DNA of 64,000 nucleotides from Agapetus fuscipes (GCA_951799405.1 OX637345.1:3348001-3412000); one strand, 5' to 3'; shown: positions 10,620 through 21,750, numbered from the stretch's first letter. Program-made: numbers and translations. The notes: generated by a model from the sequence alone, not told the origin.

Positions 10620-11095
10620 AGAATAAAGATTATAGAATATGAAAAGATGTCGAATAGAAAATACGTCATTTCATTTTGAAAGCTTGATACACCTTGCCGG
10701 TACTTATATTGTAGACAAAGTTAATAAAAAAATATTTTATTTTTTAATACTTAGGAATCCAAACTACCCTCCGATACAGGGTGGACTGAGAGTGTTTTCA
10801 TTTGGGCATAAATCGCTAAAGCAGTAGAGGCGATACAAAACACGCAGTAACGTCCTGCTCACCCTATATCTCCTGTGAAAGAGGGTACACAAGAGATATA
10901 CTGTCCTCCAACTCTAAGTTTGCACTGAACCATAAGTTTACAAAAAAATGCATGCAAACTAAAACAATCGCTAGGAGTGCTGCTTTAAATTGTATACATT
11001 TCGGTATAAAACGGTGTGGTTGAGTTTTTAAGTATTGTGGTGTGAAAGTGAAGTATGGGCGGGTAATAGGAAAGGTGTATTGATGGATGGATCTT
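10620..11095. other. Noncoding spacer
   Basis: Nothing recognised. Confidence 0.35.
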
Positions 11096-11097
11096 TA

Positions 11098-11168
11098 ATC
11101 TGTAATCTAAGTTGCAAAGATGTATTATTACACTTACGATTCATATTAAATGTATTTCCGCAAGCAAA
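11098..11168 (-). mobile_element. SINE-A fragment
   Basis: About 70 bases of the (aatct) side. Confidence 0.55.
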
Positions 11169-11171
11169 TTC

Positions 11172-11412
11172 CTTGGCTTATAGCTTGGTTTGAGACCGAC
11201 CACACATACTGTAAAAAAGGTTCACTTTGCCAATGCCACCCCTGATTCTGGAAAGGTCGGCAGAAGTTGCAGGGTTTATGTTTATTTGAGGTATGGATTT
11301 CCATTTATTAGTAAACACTAAACATGCAACATTTGTAAGCGCAAACTTACACGTGTCTGTTTGAGGGCATGAATTTTAAATGTATAAATATCTTTGCAAC
11401 TTAAATTATAGA
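11172..11412 (+). mobile_element. SINE-A, full length
   Basis: Head ccttggcttatagc, end cttaaattatagattata; diverged. Confidence 0.7.
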
Positions 11413-11606
11413 TTATATAGACACGCATAAGTTCGCGCTTACACACTACGCATGTGAACTTACAACATGAAAACCCAAATCTCAAATGAACATAAACCTT
11501 GCAACTCTTACGGACCTTCCCTGAAACCGCGATGGCAGTGGCAAAAGTATACCAAGTTTCTACAGCATGGGTGGTCAGCCACATACCAACCAATAAGTAA
11601 AGGTTT
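11413..11606 (-). mobile_element. SINE-A copy
   Basis: It lies tail to tail with the previous copy and ends ataccaaccaataagtaaagg. Confidence 0.7.
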
Positions 11607-11829
11607 CCAAATACTGGAAATAAACTTCTGAAACACCTTGTTTAATCAATACAAAAGAAAGGGCAGAACATAAATAAACATACAATTGCACACACAGGTA
11701 CAGGGTTGTTCAGAAACAATGTTAGGTGTGAACGGAAAAAAGTTCTGAAAAAACAGAACAGAACAGAACGGAAAGAGTGGCGGAATGTACTCCTGCAAAG
11801 TTTTCCCGTAAAAACTTGAGTAATAGTTT

Positions 11830-12650
11830 CCTGAAAGTAATTGAGGCTCGCCTTTTTTTTATTTTCAGGCTTTCTATTTTTAAGTTCCATATTTCTTTTC
11901 CGATTTTTAGTAGCCATACTTCTCTTTTTAGAATCTATATTTCTCTTTTTCTTTTTACGATCCATATTTTTCTTGCTCTTTTCACGGTCTCAATTTCGCT
12001 TCTTTTTTTAAAATCTCGATTCCTCTTTCGCTTTTTAGGTTCCATATTTCTGTTCCTTTTTTTTAATGCCCCTATTTCTCTTACTCTTTTTAGGGTGCAT
12101 CTATTTTTCTTCCTCTTTTTAGGGTTCATATTTCCCTTTTTCGTTTTAGGGACAGTATTTTTGTTCCTCATTTAGGAAATATATTTCTCTTCCTACTTTT
12201 AGAATGTATATTTCTCTTTATATCTCCACGATCCATATTTTCCTTGTTCTTTTTACGGTCTTGATATCTCTTCCTCTTTTAAGGATCCATATTTATTTCT
12301 TTTTTTGGAATCCATATTTTTCTTGCTCTTTTAAGGAGCCATCTTTCTCTTTTTCTTTTTAGAATCCATATTTCTCATCCACTTTTTTAGGTCCATATTT
12401 TTCGACTTTTTTGAGGTTCATATTTCACTTCCTCTTTCAAGGGTCCATATTTTTCTTCCTCTTTTCAGGGTTCATATTTATTCTCCTCTTTGTGGGGTCT
12501 CGATTTCTCTTCCCATTTGCAGTGTCCATATTTCTCTTCCTCGTTTTAGGGTCCATATTCCTGTTCCTCTTTTTAGGGTCTGGATTACTCTTCCTCTTTT
12601 TACGGTCTCGATTTCCCATCCTCTTTTTAAGGTGTATGTCTCTATAAGGA
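11830..12650. repeat. Pyrimidine-rich minisatellite, ~27-30 bp unit
   Basis: About 28 degenerate copies of a unit close to agggtccatatttctcttcc plus ctctttt. Each unit carries a polypyrimidine run followed by ttttag, so each resembles a 3' splice site. The long frames seen here on both strands are by-products of the repeat. Confidence 0.85.
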
Positions 12651-12713
12651 CACCTTAACTCTCACTTGTCAACAATTTTTCAACAGTCGAATGCACAGTT
12701 TTCGGTTGATTGC

Positions 12714-12995
12714 AGATATAGTGAAACTTCTTGCCGCGTTATCCTCGAAGGGTTTTGCATGTGGTGAGTGGAACCTATTTTTTACAGGCAAGGGTATCGG
12801 CCTTACGCCAAACACTTCATTTGAAGTGGGGTTTTCCCAGCTCCCGAGGGGGCTGGAACTTATTTTTTGTGACGGCTGAGAAAACCTTGCCGGTATTAGA
12901 TTTTGGAGTTTGAAATAAACACCGAAACGGGAAATCATTTCCGACATCCTCGGCTGGATTCGAACCCGAGCTCACGGCATAGAATGCTGAGCTAT
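12714..12995 (-). mobile_element. SINE-C copy
   Basis: Head remnant (ggattcgaacccgagctc) at the right and body to atagtgaaacttcttgccgc at the left. The A-box half of the head is deleted. Confidence 0.75.
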
Positions 12996-12999
12996 CGAC

Positions 13000-13727
13000 C
13001 GAACACTGACGATTGAGGATGAACTGATTTTTTATCACAAAAAATGACAAAAAATGCATAGTTTCTTTGCGGTGAGTTTTGCGTGTCATTGGACTTCTAC
13101 GTCCTGTTCTGTTGAAGAGAATTTCTTCTGGCAGTGATAAAAAAATCATTAAAATTGGACTTTAGTCGTTTTCGTATATGTCATAAGCAACTTTAGGTTA
13201 TGTTTCGTCTCTGACAGCAAACGGGTGACGTATGTTCATGAATGCACTTAAAAAATCATCGAAAATACGAGTGCATTATTGAAAACTAACGGACGGTTAA
13301 AAAAGCTTTATAGGACGACCATCGGTAAGATCAATCCGTAAACGTACCTCAGTAAGTTAATTGTCGAGATACTTACGGATATTTGGTCTCTCAATTAAGT
13401 GGAGGAGACTGTCAAAGGTCCTGGTGGCTTGATCAAAGTTTGTTCTTGATGGTGGTGTAGATGATCTGATTCCTCGAAGGTTTCATAGTTAATTGAATTC
13501 AGATGTATGTTTCGTTTGAAGATTTATTTCGATGTTTTTACGATACAACAGTAGAAGCGATGTTTAATGTTTCACAGTCAAGAAGGAAGAAGGAAGTGTC
13601 AGAAAACATAGATGCAAACTTAATAAATTTTAAGTGACAGGAGTACCAACTTGTACACCTAAAAATATAAAATACCTATTCATAAATTTATTTAACAGTC
13701 AACAAAGAGTTTACTAGAAGTCGACAC
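13000..13727. other. Noncoding spacer
   Basis: No gene or repeat recognised. Confidence 0.35.
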
Positions 13728-13731
13728 AGAT

Positions 13732-13986
13732 CGCTGCCTTAGTTCTTGTTTGCCGTTAAGATAATTAAGAAAATTTTACATGAGCTATGTTTGCATGTGT
13801 ACTGGACCAATGTGTCTTATGAAAACAAGAAATTTATTTAAAAAATATTTAAAAGAACTCTCACATTATCGAGTTTTACGGTTTTTCTTAGCTCAGATTG
13901 TGTAGAATTTGATTCTTCAGACAATTGCATGAAAAAGTCATATTTGACAAGATTGGCGTATATGGTAAACAAGAACTGGGGGAGAG
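13732..13986. mobile_element. MITE-2 copy, TSD agat
   Basis: A 255-bp element with inverted ends cgctgccttagttcttgttt and its near complement. The flanks are agat at 13728-13731 and 13987-13990. It encodes no protein. Confidence 0.8.
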
Positions 13987-14035
13987 AGATGACAGTGTTT
14001 TCTTTTAAAGCACCTGTCAAAATATTTGACCGAGA

Positions 14036-14085
14036 CTCTGGCCACCCCTCGTGTAACGGCGACAGAGTAACAGTTACAGTGCTAT
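14036..14085 (+). mobile_element. LINE-1a 3' tail
   Basis: ggccacccctcgtgtaacgg followed by acagttacag repeats matches the 3' ends at 4230, 23876 and 35772. Confidence 0.6.
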
Positions 14086-14099
14086 ATTTTTAGAGACCC

Positions 14100-14420
14100 C
14101 GCATTCAAGGTCCGGAACGCTGTGAACAATTAGCGGCCGTTCCCCGGGCCCGGAGCAACAGTTCTCTTTTTAGGGACCGGCCCGCATCCACCAGCACAGT
14201 GGGAGGCGCCTGGGAGGTCCGGGAGTGGGGTGGGAGATGGGGGGTTGGAGGTCCCGGAGGTGGGAGGTGGGCGGCAGCTCCCGGACCTATCCGGGTCAAC
14301 CTGTTACGCTCTCCGGGCTGCGTCAACCCCCCCGGCAGGGAAAACCACCCCAAGTTCGTGGAGGGGGTGGCAAAGTTTACATCGGTTACAAACGGCACAA
14401 TCAAACTCATATGATATTGC
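14100..14420. other. GC-rich island of unknown origin
   Basis: A ~250-bp G-rich/C-rich stretch with several GGG runs in strongly AT-rich surroundings. All frames are open because of composition. No domain is recognised; a retroelement 5' end or transferred fragment is possible. Confidence 0.4.
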
Positions 14421-14479
14421 AGGTAACGTGATCTTTTTTTGACTGTAGCAGAAATCAAACTTCATAACAAATTGGCAGA

Positions 14480-14720
14480 ATTGCAGAAGTGTAGTGGGTT
14501 TGGATCTAATTAAAATCTAAATCTAAGTTGAAAAGATATATTACCAAATGTAATATATCTTAGATGATAGGTAGAAGTGTAGTTGTATGGAAGATAGAAG
14601 GATATAAGAAGAGATAGAAGAAGGATAGAAGAAGGGATAGAAGATAGAAGTGTAGTGGGTATCAATCTAATCTAAATCTAAGTTGAAAAGATAGATTACC
14701 AAATGTAATATATATTTTAG
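14480..14720. repeat. Local duplication and purine-rich run
   Basis: About 80 bases (agaagtgtagtggg through accaaatgtaatatat) occur at ~14482 and again at ~14646, separated by agatagaag-type repeats. Confidence 0.6.
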
Positions 14721-14948
14721 ATTCAAATTCAATGCATTTACACAAGCAGACACGTATAAGTTCGTGCTTAAACATGTCGCATGTGGACTTGCAATATAAA
14801 AAAACAAAATATACAAAAATATTTTTTTTAAAAACAATCTCAAATGAGCATAAGCCCTGAAACAGGTGTGACATTGGCAAAGTGAGCCATTTTCTACAGC
14901 ATGCGTGGTCAGCCGCATACCAACCTATAAGTTAACTAGTCAAGGAAC
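14670..14948 (-). mobile_element. SINE-A copy
   Basis: From (aatct)n to accaacctataagtt. An A/T-rich insertion lies near 14800. Confidence 0.75.
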
Positions 14949-15092
14949 ATACTGTACAACGATGTGAAAACATCGAAAGCGCTTGAGGAAATAAAATCAA
15001 CTTGTGAAGTAAAAAAAATGTGTTTTATTTTTACTTTATTAATTCAAAATTAATCTTCACAATGTCAATACACAAACCCTAAAACTATTACT

Positions 15093-15165
15093 TCTATAAT
15101 CTAATCTAATCTAATCTAAGTTGCAAAATATATGTAACTTTAGATTTACATTACTTATATGAGGC
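15093..15165 (-). mobile_element. SINE-A fragment
   Basis: (aatct)n end plus about 50 bases. Confidence 0.6.
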
Positions 15166-15289
15166 GGTTGATCTGTAATGTTGGCGGCTAGGGTTTATTA
15201 AATTGGAATTTGTTTTATTTGTAAATGGATATTTTGTATTTGGATATTATTATTTAGTGATGTATAAAATGTAATTTGTCGTGTGTGTG
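15166..15289 (+). mobile_element. LINE-1b 3' UTR leading into SINE-A
   Basis: gttgatctgtaatgttggcg followed by gctagggttt matches the 3' end of the LINE at 46380 and, reversed, those at 33060, 47170 and 57030. As in those loci, SINE-A follows directly. Confidence 0.65.
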
Positions 15290-15548
15290 TGTTCCTTGAC
15301 TTATAGGTTGGTATGCGGCTGACCACCCATGCTGTAAAAATGGTTCACTTTGCCAATGTCACCCCTGTCTCAGGGAAGGACGGCAAGAGTTGCAGGGTGT
15401 ATGTCCATTTGAGATTTGGTTTTTATGTTGTAGGTTCACATGAGGCATGTGCAAGCGCGAACTTGTACGTGTCTGGTTGTGAGAATGCATGTAATGTGAA
15501 TCTCCAATGTAACATATCTTTGCAACTTAGATTAGATTAGATTAGATA
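15290..15548 (+). mobile_element. SINE-A, full length
   Basis: A clean copy from gttccttgacttataggttg to (gatta)n, directly joined to the LINE-1b tail. Confidence 0.85.
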
Positions 15549-15680
15549 TGGATTTTCACAAACAGGCACGTATACGTTCGCGCTTTTAAACATGGCGCAT
15601 GTGGTCCTACAATATAAAAACCCGAGTCTCAAATGAACATACACCCTGCAACTCCTGCCGACCTTCCCTTGAAAGAAGAA
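15549..15680 (-). mobile_element. SINE-A fragment
   Basis: Opposite orientation to the preceding copy; it stops after ccttcccttgaaag. Confidence 0.65.
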
Positions 15681-16080
15681 ATGTTAACCTTTGCACTACC
15701 TCCTTTTTAAACTCCCATTTTTCTGAGCTATAGTATGCTCAAAATCAGGTACTATTTGCCATTTTTACTCGACGTAGGGTGACCATGAGGTCAGAGGCGG
15801 CTGAAAGAATCGAACAGGGGAGACTGAAAACGCTCGGCGAGGTCCGAGAAGGGAACGCGGCTCACGAACTGTGGGCTCCCTACATACGTTATATTATGTA
15901 CCCGTACCAAGTATTATAAAACCTTGCTTCTACAGTATAAACTCAAATATGGCGTTTGTAATTTAAAAAAAAAACGAAAAAATATTTTCAAAATCTTCTA
16001 ATGATCGTATATCATAGAAAACAAATCTAATGAAATCATTCAGGTGAAATCAATCAGGTGGACATTATGTCGCATGGACA
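15681..16080. other. Noncoding spacer
   Basis: Nothing recognised. Confidence 0.35.
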
Positions 16081-16325
16081 TTTTTTTTTAAATAAAATAG
16101 ATTTGTGAAGAGGGAGGCAATTCACCAACAAATTCTGCCTGGCCAGAAACAGGTATTAATATCACCAATTAATAATTCATAATTGTATATTTTAATGAAT
16201 TATTAATTAACAATCACCCAAAGACATATGTTGAACCAGGATCAAAGTTTTCATCAAATGACCCAAGCGGGGATCGAACCAGCGTTATTCTATTCCAAAC
16301 ACGCTAGAAAGATCAGCCAAACACC
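16081..16325 (-). mobile_element. SINE-D copy
   Basis: On the minus strand it starts near a cgtttggaatagaataacg-like head with B box ggttcgatccccgc. It then passes a palindromic attaataattcat block and ends in cacaaatctattttatttaa plus A. Related copies lie at 17239, 25866, 53855 and 59530. Confidence 0.7.
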
Positions 16326-16945
16326 GATTTTGTCGCGTGGACATTTTGTCGTGAACCTTTTGTCGGTGGATATTTTGTCGCGTGGAAATTTTCTGGGGAG
16401 GACATTATATCGCGTGGACATTATGTCGTTAGGCATTTCGTCGATGGACATAATGTCTGTGGACATTTCGCACGTTTAATAATAAAGAGCAATAACTCAA
16501 AAAACATGAATGTTGGGAAATCACGTTTGAAGTTCAGACAGCCAGTACAACTTGTATGGGATGAAAAAGGCGGCCGATGCTTTATCTCGGTCATCTTCGT
16601 CCAAATTGAACGGCTGTCGCATTCTACCTATTCTTCTCGCATTGTTCTTGCGTTTTATTACAAAATCTCGATTTTCCCAATTTTCGAGTTATTTCTCTTT
16701 ATTATTAAACGTGCGATTTGTCGGTGACCATTATGCCGTTGGCCATTTTGTTGCGTGGACATTTTGTCGGGTGGTCATTTTGTCGCGTGGCCATTGTGTC
16801 GTTGGACATTCTGTCTACGGACATCTTGCCGTGGACATTTGTCGGTGACCATTATGCCGTTGGATATTTTGTCGCGTGGAAATTTTGTCACGTGACCATT
16901 GTGTCGTTGGACATTCTGTCTACGGACATCTTGCCGTGGAACCAA
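16326..16945. repeat. Minisatellite (gtggacattttgtcgc), split by MITE-1
   Basis: Degenerate ~18-20-bp units occupy 16326-16468 and 16716-16945. The right block contains a ~110-bp higher-order duplication. MITE-1 (16469-16715) sits inside, and an uninterrupted unit at 16831-16863 matches the pre-insertion sequence. Confidence 0.8.
16469..16715. mobile_element. MITE-1 copy, TSD attt
   Basis: 247 bp, with attt at 16465-16468 and 16716-16719. Removing the element and one attt gives gtggacatttgtcggtgacc, found intact at 16831. Confidence 0.92.
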
Positions 16946-17238
16946 AAAAGCTGTCCAGGGCCTAGTGGGCGTTTTAGTTTCGGAACAATTTTATAGAAAA
17001 CATATCCGGTAGAGTTTGTGAGGCATGTTTTATAGTGGAACCTATAAGACTGTATAGTATTGCGGAAAACACAGGTAAGCAAGAGAAAGGCGAAGTTCAA
17101 AAGTAAATTCCCTGTTTTAGGGAAGTGAACTTATGGTCACCCTACGTAATTAATTAAAAAACAGGAATAGATTAATTCATTCGCTAGTTTTTTTAAGTGT
17201 AGTATTTCTTTTCCTTGAATCATGTTATTTTTTTACAT

Positions 17239-17415
17239 AGATTTGTGAAGAGGAATGCAATGCCCCAAACCATTTTGCCTGGCCAGTTGTCTTCATGCGA
17301 AAGCAGAAGGTTGTGTGCATGCAATGGCATCTTTTGAATCAGGATCGAAGTTATGGTCAAATGGGCCGGGCGTGATTCGAACCAGCGTTATTCTGTTACA
17401 AATACGCTATTTAAG
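17239..17415 (-). mobile_element. SINE-D copy, palindrome lost
   Basis: Ends atagatttgtgaagagg and gattcgaaccagcgttattc match the family. The central block is replaced by unrelated sequence. Confidence 0.6.
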
Positions 17416-17483
17416 AACAGCGACTTGACGCCCTCGCCCCTAACAGTTCTGTTGTTTTTGATGTTATTTATTCTTTGTTTTCT

Positions 17484-17915
17484 TGGCTCATAGGTTGGTA
17501 TAATACTGACCACCCACTGTAAAAAAAATATTCACTTTGCCAATGTCACCTCTGTTTCAGGGAAGGTCGGAAAAAGTTGCAGGGTGTATGTTCATTTGAG
17601 ATTTGGGTTTTTTATGTTGAACGTTCACATGCTGCATGTGCAAGCGCGAACTAATTCGTGTCTGCTGGTGAGAATGCTGGAGTGAAGAACTCCAAATCTG
17701 TGTATGTATTTCGCGGAGCACTCAAGACACACCTTTTTAGAAAGTCTTATCCATGATCGGAGAGGGCCCTTGAGGTGTGACACACACAAAAACGGCGCTC
17801 TCTTATCATTTGTAATTTAAAATAAATTAGCCTGATATTATTATTATTATTATTAATGCATATGTGAATCCCTAAAGGTACATACTTTACAGCTTAGATT
17901 AGATTAGATTAGATT
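17484..17915 (+). mobile_element. SINE-A split by LINE-2
   Basis: Pieces at 17484-17690 and 17859-17915 join into one SINE-A. aatgc flanks the insertion on both sides. Confidence 0.75.
17690..17858 (+). mobile_element. LINE-2 3' end inserted in SINE-A
   Basis: The frame reads [20 protein letters not shown] and stops, the end of a CR1/L2-type reverse transcriptase ORF. It is followed by gagggcccttgaggtgtgac and an (att)n tail, the same tail carried by SINE-B. Confidence 0.75.
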
Positions 17916-17918
17916 AAA

Positions 17919-17989
17919 TAGGTTGGTATGAGGCTGACCATTCATACTGTAAAACATGGTTTACTTTGCCAATGTCACCCCTGTTTCAG
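17919..17989 (+). mobile_element. SINE-A head fragment
   Basis: From ataggttggtatgaggctga to ccctgtttcag. Confidence 0.6.
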
Positions 17990-18352
17990 TACCCCGAGAA
18001 AAAAGCAGTACATAAACTCCCTTCCAAAGGAAAAAACTGTATAGCATACACGACAGCACTCCTAGTGAGTGGTTCAGTTTTGGTACATTATTTTGTCCAC
18101 TTACGCGCTTGAGGGGAATAAACGAAATGTTTAACACTCGAAGCGCTGTTCTATATTAAAATGGCGTCGGCTAAAAGAATTTCAATTAAATTTATATTAA
18201 AAGATACGCAGGCATTCTGGCAGGTGAACGAGAATTTAATTAATAAATTGCTCGGTAGGCTAGCGGTTAACGCCGCACACTTGCAATCAGTAACTGGCGG
18301 GTTTGATTTCCAGCGATGTTCCAAAAGAAATTATTTAACGTAACATAGAGTG
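17990..18352. other. Noncoding spacer
   Basis: A short frame at 18161-18343 shows no domain. ggtaggctagcggttaacg with ggtttgatttcc at 18253-18310 may be a decayed tRNA-like head. Confidence 0.3.
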
Positions 18353-18353
18353 G

Positions 18354-18770
18354 TAAAATTGCAGGGTTCATGTTCGTTCGAGATTTGGTTTTAATTTGTT
18401 AGTACATATTCAGCATTTCGCTGCCTTAGTTCTTGTTTATCGTAAACGCCATTAAGAAAATTTTACATGAGCAATGTTTGCATGTGTACTGGACCAATGT
18501 GTCTTATAAAAACAAGAAATTTATATTATAAATATTTAAAAGAACTCTTACATTATCGAGTTTTACGGGTTTTTTTAGCTCAGATTGTGTAGAATTTGAT
18601 TCAAAAGACAACTGCATGAAAAAGTCATCTTTGACAAGATTGGCGTAGGTATACGATAAACAAGAACTGGGGGAGCGATTTGTAAGCGGGAACTTACACC
18701 TGTCTGTTGGTGGGCATGCATTTGATATTAGTTTTGAATGTTAATATATTTTTGCAACTTAGATTATATA
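18354..18770 (+). mobile_element. SINE-A split by MITE-2
   Basis: Pieces at 18354-18418 and 18678-18770. The join cagc-attt-gtaagcg equals the uninterrupted sequence of other SINE-A copies. Confidence 0.75.
18419..18677. mobile_element. MITE-2 copy, TSD attt
   Basis: 259 bp, flanked by attt at 18415-18418 and 18678-18681, inserted inside a SINE-A. Confidence 0.88.
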
Positions 18771-18909
18771 GATAGATTATAAGGTATATAAGCATAAGTA
18801 AGCTTCATGCTGATTCACTGATTTGAGAAATCGTGTATAAAACATTTTATTTGGTGTAACTTCTCATAGTAAGTGAACTCATCATAAGAAGTGATCATGT
18901 CATGTCATG

Positions 18910-19030
18910 GTCAACGACGTTACCATGTTGAAAGCACCGGTTCCCATAGATCACCGAAGTTAAGCAACATTGGGCGCGGATAGTACTTGGATGGGTTACC
19001 GCTCAGGTACACCGCGTGTCGTTGGCATCT
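18910..19030 (+). rRNA. 5S rRNA-derived SINE head (not a functional 5S gene)
   Basis: About 121 bases align by eye along the whole length of animal 5S rRNA, including the internal promoter region (aagttaagcaacattgggcg, tacttggatggg) and closing ends gtcaacgac / gtcgttggc. It is directly fused to the tRNA-like head, so it is retroposon sequence. Confidence 0.85.
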
Positions 19031-19336
19031 TGGACCGGTCCGTAGTCCAGTGGCAACACTTCAGACTCGTAAATGGAAGGTTGTGGATTGGATCCCGACG
19101 GAGCACAAAAATATACCATTTATATTTCCACATGTGCTCTTCGCTGGGTTGAAAAATTCATAAACCTTTACCAAAGACCGGTCACTGAAAGGTCCGTCCA
19201 ACCTTACAACAACTGGGTCTTGCTTGAGAATTGGCGCTTTCTACAGCGACGACCAAGCTCGCAGAGGGCTCTTGAGGTGTGATACACACAAAAACAGCGC
19301 TCACCAAATAAATCATCCTAATATTATTATTATTAT
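18910..19336 (+). mobile_element. Chimeric 5S-tRNA SINE-B, full length
   Basis: The order is a 5S rRNA-like head (18910-19030), a tRNA-like head (19032-19105, B box decayed to ggattggatccc), a body (gctcttcgctgggttgaaa) and the LINE-2-type tail (gggctcttgaggtgtgatac) ending in (att)n. The second copy with this architecture is at 36130-36561, showing the junction was mobilised as a unit. Pol III could start from the 5S internal promoter. Confidence 0.9.
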
Positions 19337-19339
19337 GAA

Positions 19340-20885
19340 AAACTACAGAATTTTTGGTTTCTCTCGTAGAAAATAGGGAAAAAGGAGCATATATCTATGA
19401 AACCCATGCTACCTTAGTATGTAAATTATTCAGTTTTACCTGTAAGGTATTGATAAGCGACTGAAGTCCTTAGATTGTATTAAATTACAGAATCCGCAGA
19501 CATGGTCCAGTCACCTACTCGTCGGAAAATGAGAGACAAAACAAAATTGCCGTATCTCTATTTAGAGCTGCAGCATCTACAGAAAACACCGCCTTGGTGA
19601 TCGTCGATTTTTTTATAAAAGCGGGGCTAAAAGTACCAACTTAAGTCGTAGAGAACCAAATTTTTTTTTCGAAAAATTAGATAAATATGTGGAAATATCG
19701 AAAATGACTTTCTCATCGTTTCGATACACTTATCTAATTTTTAAATCAAATTCTAGATTGCCGATTTCAATTCTATACGATTCATATCATAAAAGCCAAC
19801 AATAAAACAAATGGAATCCGTACTAGGTACCATTTGATGGAATCATTTAGTCTGATTTGATGTCGTTATTTATAAGTACAACAAAAATGATACAACGTTG
19901 GGTTTATTTCATACATAAAAGCACATAAATTCACTTTATTTTCAACAGAAGATATTTCATATTCCCTACAATCTACAGTTTTCTTTAGCATGGCAATAAA
20001 ATCAGATGGATTCCCTATAAAAGTGGTAGACCTGAACGGCACGTTTGAATTCGTGTTCTAAATTTAAAAATGGACGGAAAATTATATTTGCATATTTTAC
20101 GAGAGGTTGGTAGAAATGCTTGTTTTACTGCCAACTTTACTTCTGTAAAATTAAAGTACAAGTACCTATAACTGAGATTGAAAAATAAATAATTAAACAT
20201 AGGGAAAAGTGACTCAATTTTTTTTTCAAAAGCGAGCAAACGACTCATGTCTACTAACTTAGGACCCTGCCATGTCCCATCACAATTTTTTTTTTTTTTT
20301 TTTCTGACAAATATGCGGACCTCATTATTTAGCAAAATTACGAGAGGTTTAAAGACTACGAATGTTTATCTAAATACCTGTTTTAATACTAAAAATGAAC
20401 GTATTAATACATGCAGGGGTTGAAAAAGAATATAAACAAACGAAAAAAAACAGAAAAGAATCAGAAGATGTTACTAACGACATCTATCGTACATACTGGA
20501 AAGTTTTTATTACAAAAATATAAAGCAGGCTAGCAGTAAAATAGGAAACTGTTTTACTGTAGCACTGAAACTAGAAATAAAATTTACTACGTTATCAGGA
20601 AAAGCGACATCTTCTGAACAATGTGTAAAGTTAAATTACTTGGAAATTTGCTATCTTCCTCAAAAAATTAAATGAGTTTATATTCACAGGGAAATTTTAT
20701 GACAATGTGTCACTTAGAACCAAAGATGGTAATCTAGGATTTTTTCAATAATGAGATACACAAACTGACTCTATCAACTGAGCTTTCGACCGAAATTAGG
20801 CAAGATCTGATTTTAACCCGCACTGATTTTAAAAAGAGAGAGGTTTAATGAGGAGAAGATGAATATTTATTTTATTCCTCCTGCT
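19340..20885. other. AT-rich noncoding
   Basis: No gene, and no SPATA20 exon recognised on the minus strand. A poly-T run lies near 20287. The 106-residue minus frame at 20015-20335 has no recognised domain. Confidence 0.4.
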
Positions 20886-20889
20886 TTAC

Positions 20890-21290
20890 AGCTTCCACAC
20901 CTGAGAGCAATGACTGTAAAGACACTGAATGAGAGTTTGCAATGATTGGGTAATGAACGAGTGTGGTATAAAAGAGAATATGAGAATGAATGTACAAAAA
21001 AGCAGGATGAGATTGTTCGGACATCTTGAAAGAATGGATGATCGATGCACGACTAACAAAGAAAGTGTACAGAGGAAATGTCAGAGGAAGACCGAGGAAT
21101 AAATGGATAGAACAAATAGGTAAGATTGGGAAAGAATGGAACCTGCAGAGTGAGGATAAGAGAAGTGTACGTATGAGGAAAGTGATAAATGTTGAAGAGA
21201 TCAAAGAGATATGCAATGACAGAAAAAAGTGGAGACGCATCTACGGAGGTACCGGCCATCCAGACGCGTGCATAGGGTATTAGCTAATAC
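20890..21290 (+). mobile_element. LINE-1a 3' end
   Basis: The frame includes LTKKVYRGNVRGRPRNKWIEQ and ends KWRRIYGGTGHP, homologous to the copy at 4228. The upstream part is frameshifted. Confidence 0.75.
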
Positions 21291-21443
21291 ATTTCAGAGT
21301 AAATATCTTCTCCCATTCCTTTAAAATAACTCATTTGAAATTGACTGAAGTGCTAGCTAACGATGGCTCCAATCAAACATTAACTTTGAATTTTCAATCT
21401 TAATATCAAGCTTAATATCAATCAAATGTGTTTTTTACCATAT

Positions 21444-21750
21444 TGATACGGCACACTTTTTTGTGCAGGCCCTGAATTTCGCCATCCGTCGAACTCCTTG
21501 ACAAAACTTAACCCTACACGCTGATTGGCCGGCGTTCGGCAAGACACCGGCCGAGCCGAATTTACTGTAACAAAATTTATGTGTTTTATTGTAATAAAAA
21601 GGGAATAATTTTTCACAAGGTTGTCGGCCTGTTGGCCCGAAGACCGGTTCTGTTTGTAATTTGTACTGAAAAGAGAAAAAGAGAATAAAAAAACGAAAGT
21701 TAAGAAAAACCCTTCAACCAAGTCTTTTTGATTTTGAAGAGAGGGTATCA
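21444..21750 (+). repeat. 5' LTR
   Basis: Inverted termini tgatac/gtatca. AATAAA-like signals occur at gtaataaaaag and agaataaaaaa. Confidence 0.9.

Noticed and set aside
11935..12171. Lys/Arg/Asn-rich frames on the minus strand and Phe/Leu-rich frames on the plus strand
   Set aside because: Translation of the pyrimidine-rich tandem repeat.
14105..14458. Pro/Gly/Arg-rich frames on both strands
   Set aside because: They result from high GC content; no domain and no consistent start or splice context.
18910..19030. Functional 5S rRNA gene
   Set aside because: Fused to a tRNA-like head and SINE body, with a second identical arrangement at 36130; no independent terminator.
20015..20335. 106-residue minus frame considered as a missing SPATA20 exon
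   Set aside because: No SPATA20 motif, low-complexity Lys-run start and no splice sites in phase 1.
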